6,013 nt of DNA from Acidobacteriota bacterium (GTDB taxonomy: Bacteria > Acidobacteriota > Blastocatellia > Pyrinomonadales > Pyrinomonadaceae). A model generated the notes under the pieces. It was not told where the DNA came from. It did no database searches and saw only the letters and a list, made by a program, of their open reading frames with translations. The stretch covers positions 1 through 6,013 of the forward strand of contig JADYZI010000322.1 of assembly GCA_020853255.1 (NCBI GenBank), given 5' to 3'. This document shows positions 5,921 to 6,013 of the stretch, one piece after another (the first letter of the stretch is position 1; each line of letters begins with the position of its first letter). Position numbers and translations under genes: made by a program.

Positions 5921-6013
5921 ATGCAAACCAATTCGTGGGTGCCAATTTTTCCGGATCAGGCTTCGACCTTTGCGTGGCAGGTTGACTACCTGTATTACTA
6001 CCTGCTGATCGTC
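5921..6013 (+). CDS. coxB: Cytochrome c oxidase subunit II, N-terminal fragment
   Basis: Thirty-one codons from ATG 5921 run off the window without a stop. They translate to MQTNSWVPIFPDQAST followed by FAWQVDYLYYYLLIV. The pattern FPxQAST, a short linker, then the start of a hydrophobic helix (YLYYYLLIV) is typical of the N-terminus of haem-copper oxidase subunit II in act-linked cox operons. The full protein would have two membrane spans and a periplasmic cupredoxin domain with the CuA centre, which accepts electrons from ACIII and is loaded by SCO; none of that domain is in the window. The Shine-Dalgarno is weak: GGA at 5905-5907 is distant and GAGAG at 5915-5919 is too close. Placement after sco supports the call. 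Confidence 0.88.
   Translation, partial: MQTNSWVPIFPDQASTFAWQVDYLYYYLLIV

Noticed and set aside
5796..6008. Plus-strand open frame overlapping the sco end and coxB start
   Set aside because: It is out of frame with both genes, and its translation has no recognisable feature. The coxB frame beginning at 5921 gives a clear oxidase subunit II N-terminus.

Overview
The window is one continuous, all-plus-strand respiratory operon segment from a bacterium that uses alternative complex III (ACIII, Act), the quinol:electron-acceptor oxidoreductase that replaces cytochrome bc1. In order it holds the C-terminal end of actB, complete actC, actD, actE and actF, an unassigned single-span membrane protein of 181 residues, a SCO-type copper chaperone, and the first 31 codons of cytochrome c oxidase subunit II (coxB). 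Almost all the DNA is coding. The longest gaps are 56 to 72 bases, and there is no sign of mobile elements, RNA genes, CRISPR or phage DNA.

Layout: 3-323 is the end of ActB, its last iron-sulfur cysteines and tail. 330-1778 is ActC, the polytopic NrfD-type quinol-oxidising subunit. 1835-2368 is ActD, a two-span DUF3341-type protein. 2355-3086 is ActE, a monohaem c-type lipoprotein. 3086-4303 is ActF, the second NrfD-like membrane subunit. 4376-4921 is the unassigned protein, 4946-5848 is SCO, and coxB runs from 5921 off the window edge. D/E overlap by 14 bases and E/F overlap in TAATG, so these genes are translationally linked.

How the genes work together (established for the families): ActC oxidises menaquinol or ubiquinol. 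Electrons pass through the Fe-S clusters of ActB and the c haems of ActA and ActE to the CuA site of a haem-copper oxidase. SCO delivers copper to that CuA site, which lies in CoxB. The order act-sco-cox therefore encodes a quinol oxidase supercomplex and its assembly factor. The 181-residue protein between actF and sco is the only gene here without a clear role. Its place and topology suggest an accessory or assembly factor of the ACIII-oxidase supercomplex (inference).

Organism: moderate GC content, the act-sco-cox order and the style of the proteins fit Acidobacteriota (for example a Blastocatellia/Pyrinomonadaceae-like lineage). Other ACIII phyla such as Verrucomicrobiota, Planctomycetota, Gemmatimonadota or Bacteroidota relatives cannot be excluded from this stretch. 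The system itself is known. The points worth a second look are the unassigned protein, a duplicated lipobox in ActE, and three intergenic hairpins that precede exactly the three internal starts lacking a good Shine-Dalgarno sequence.
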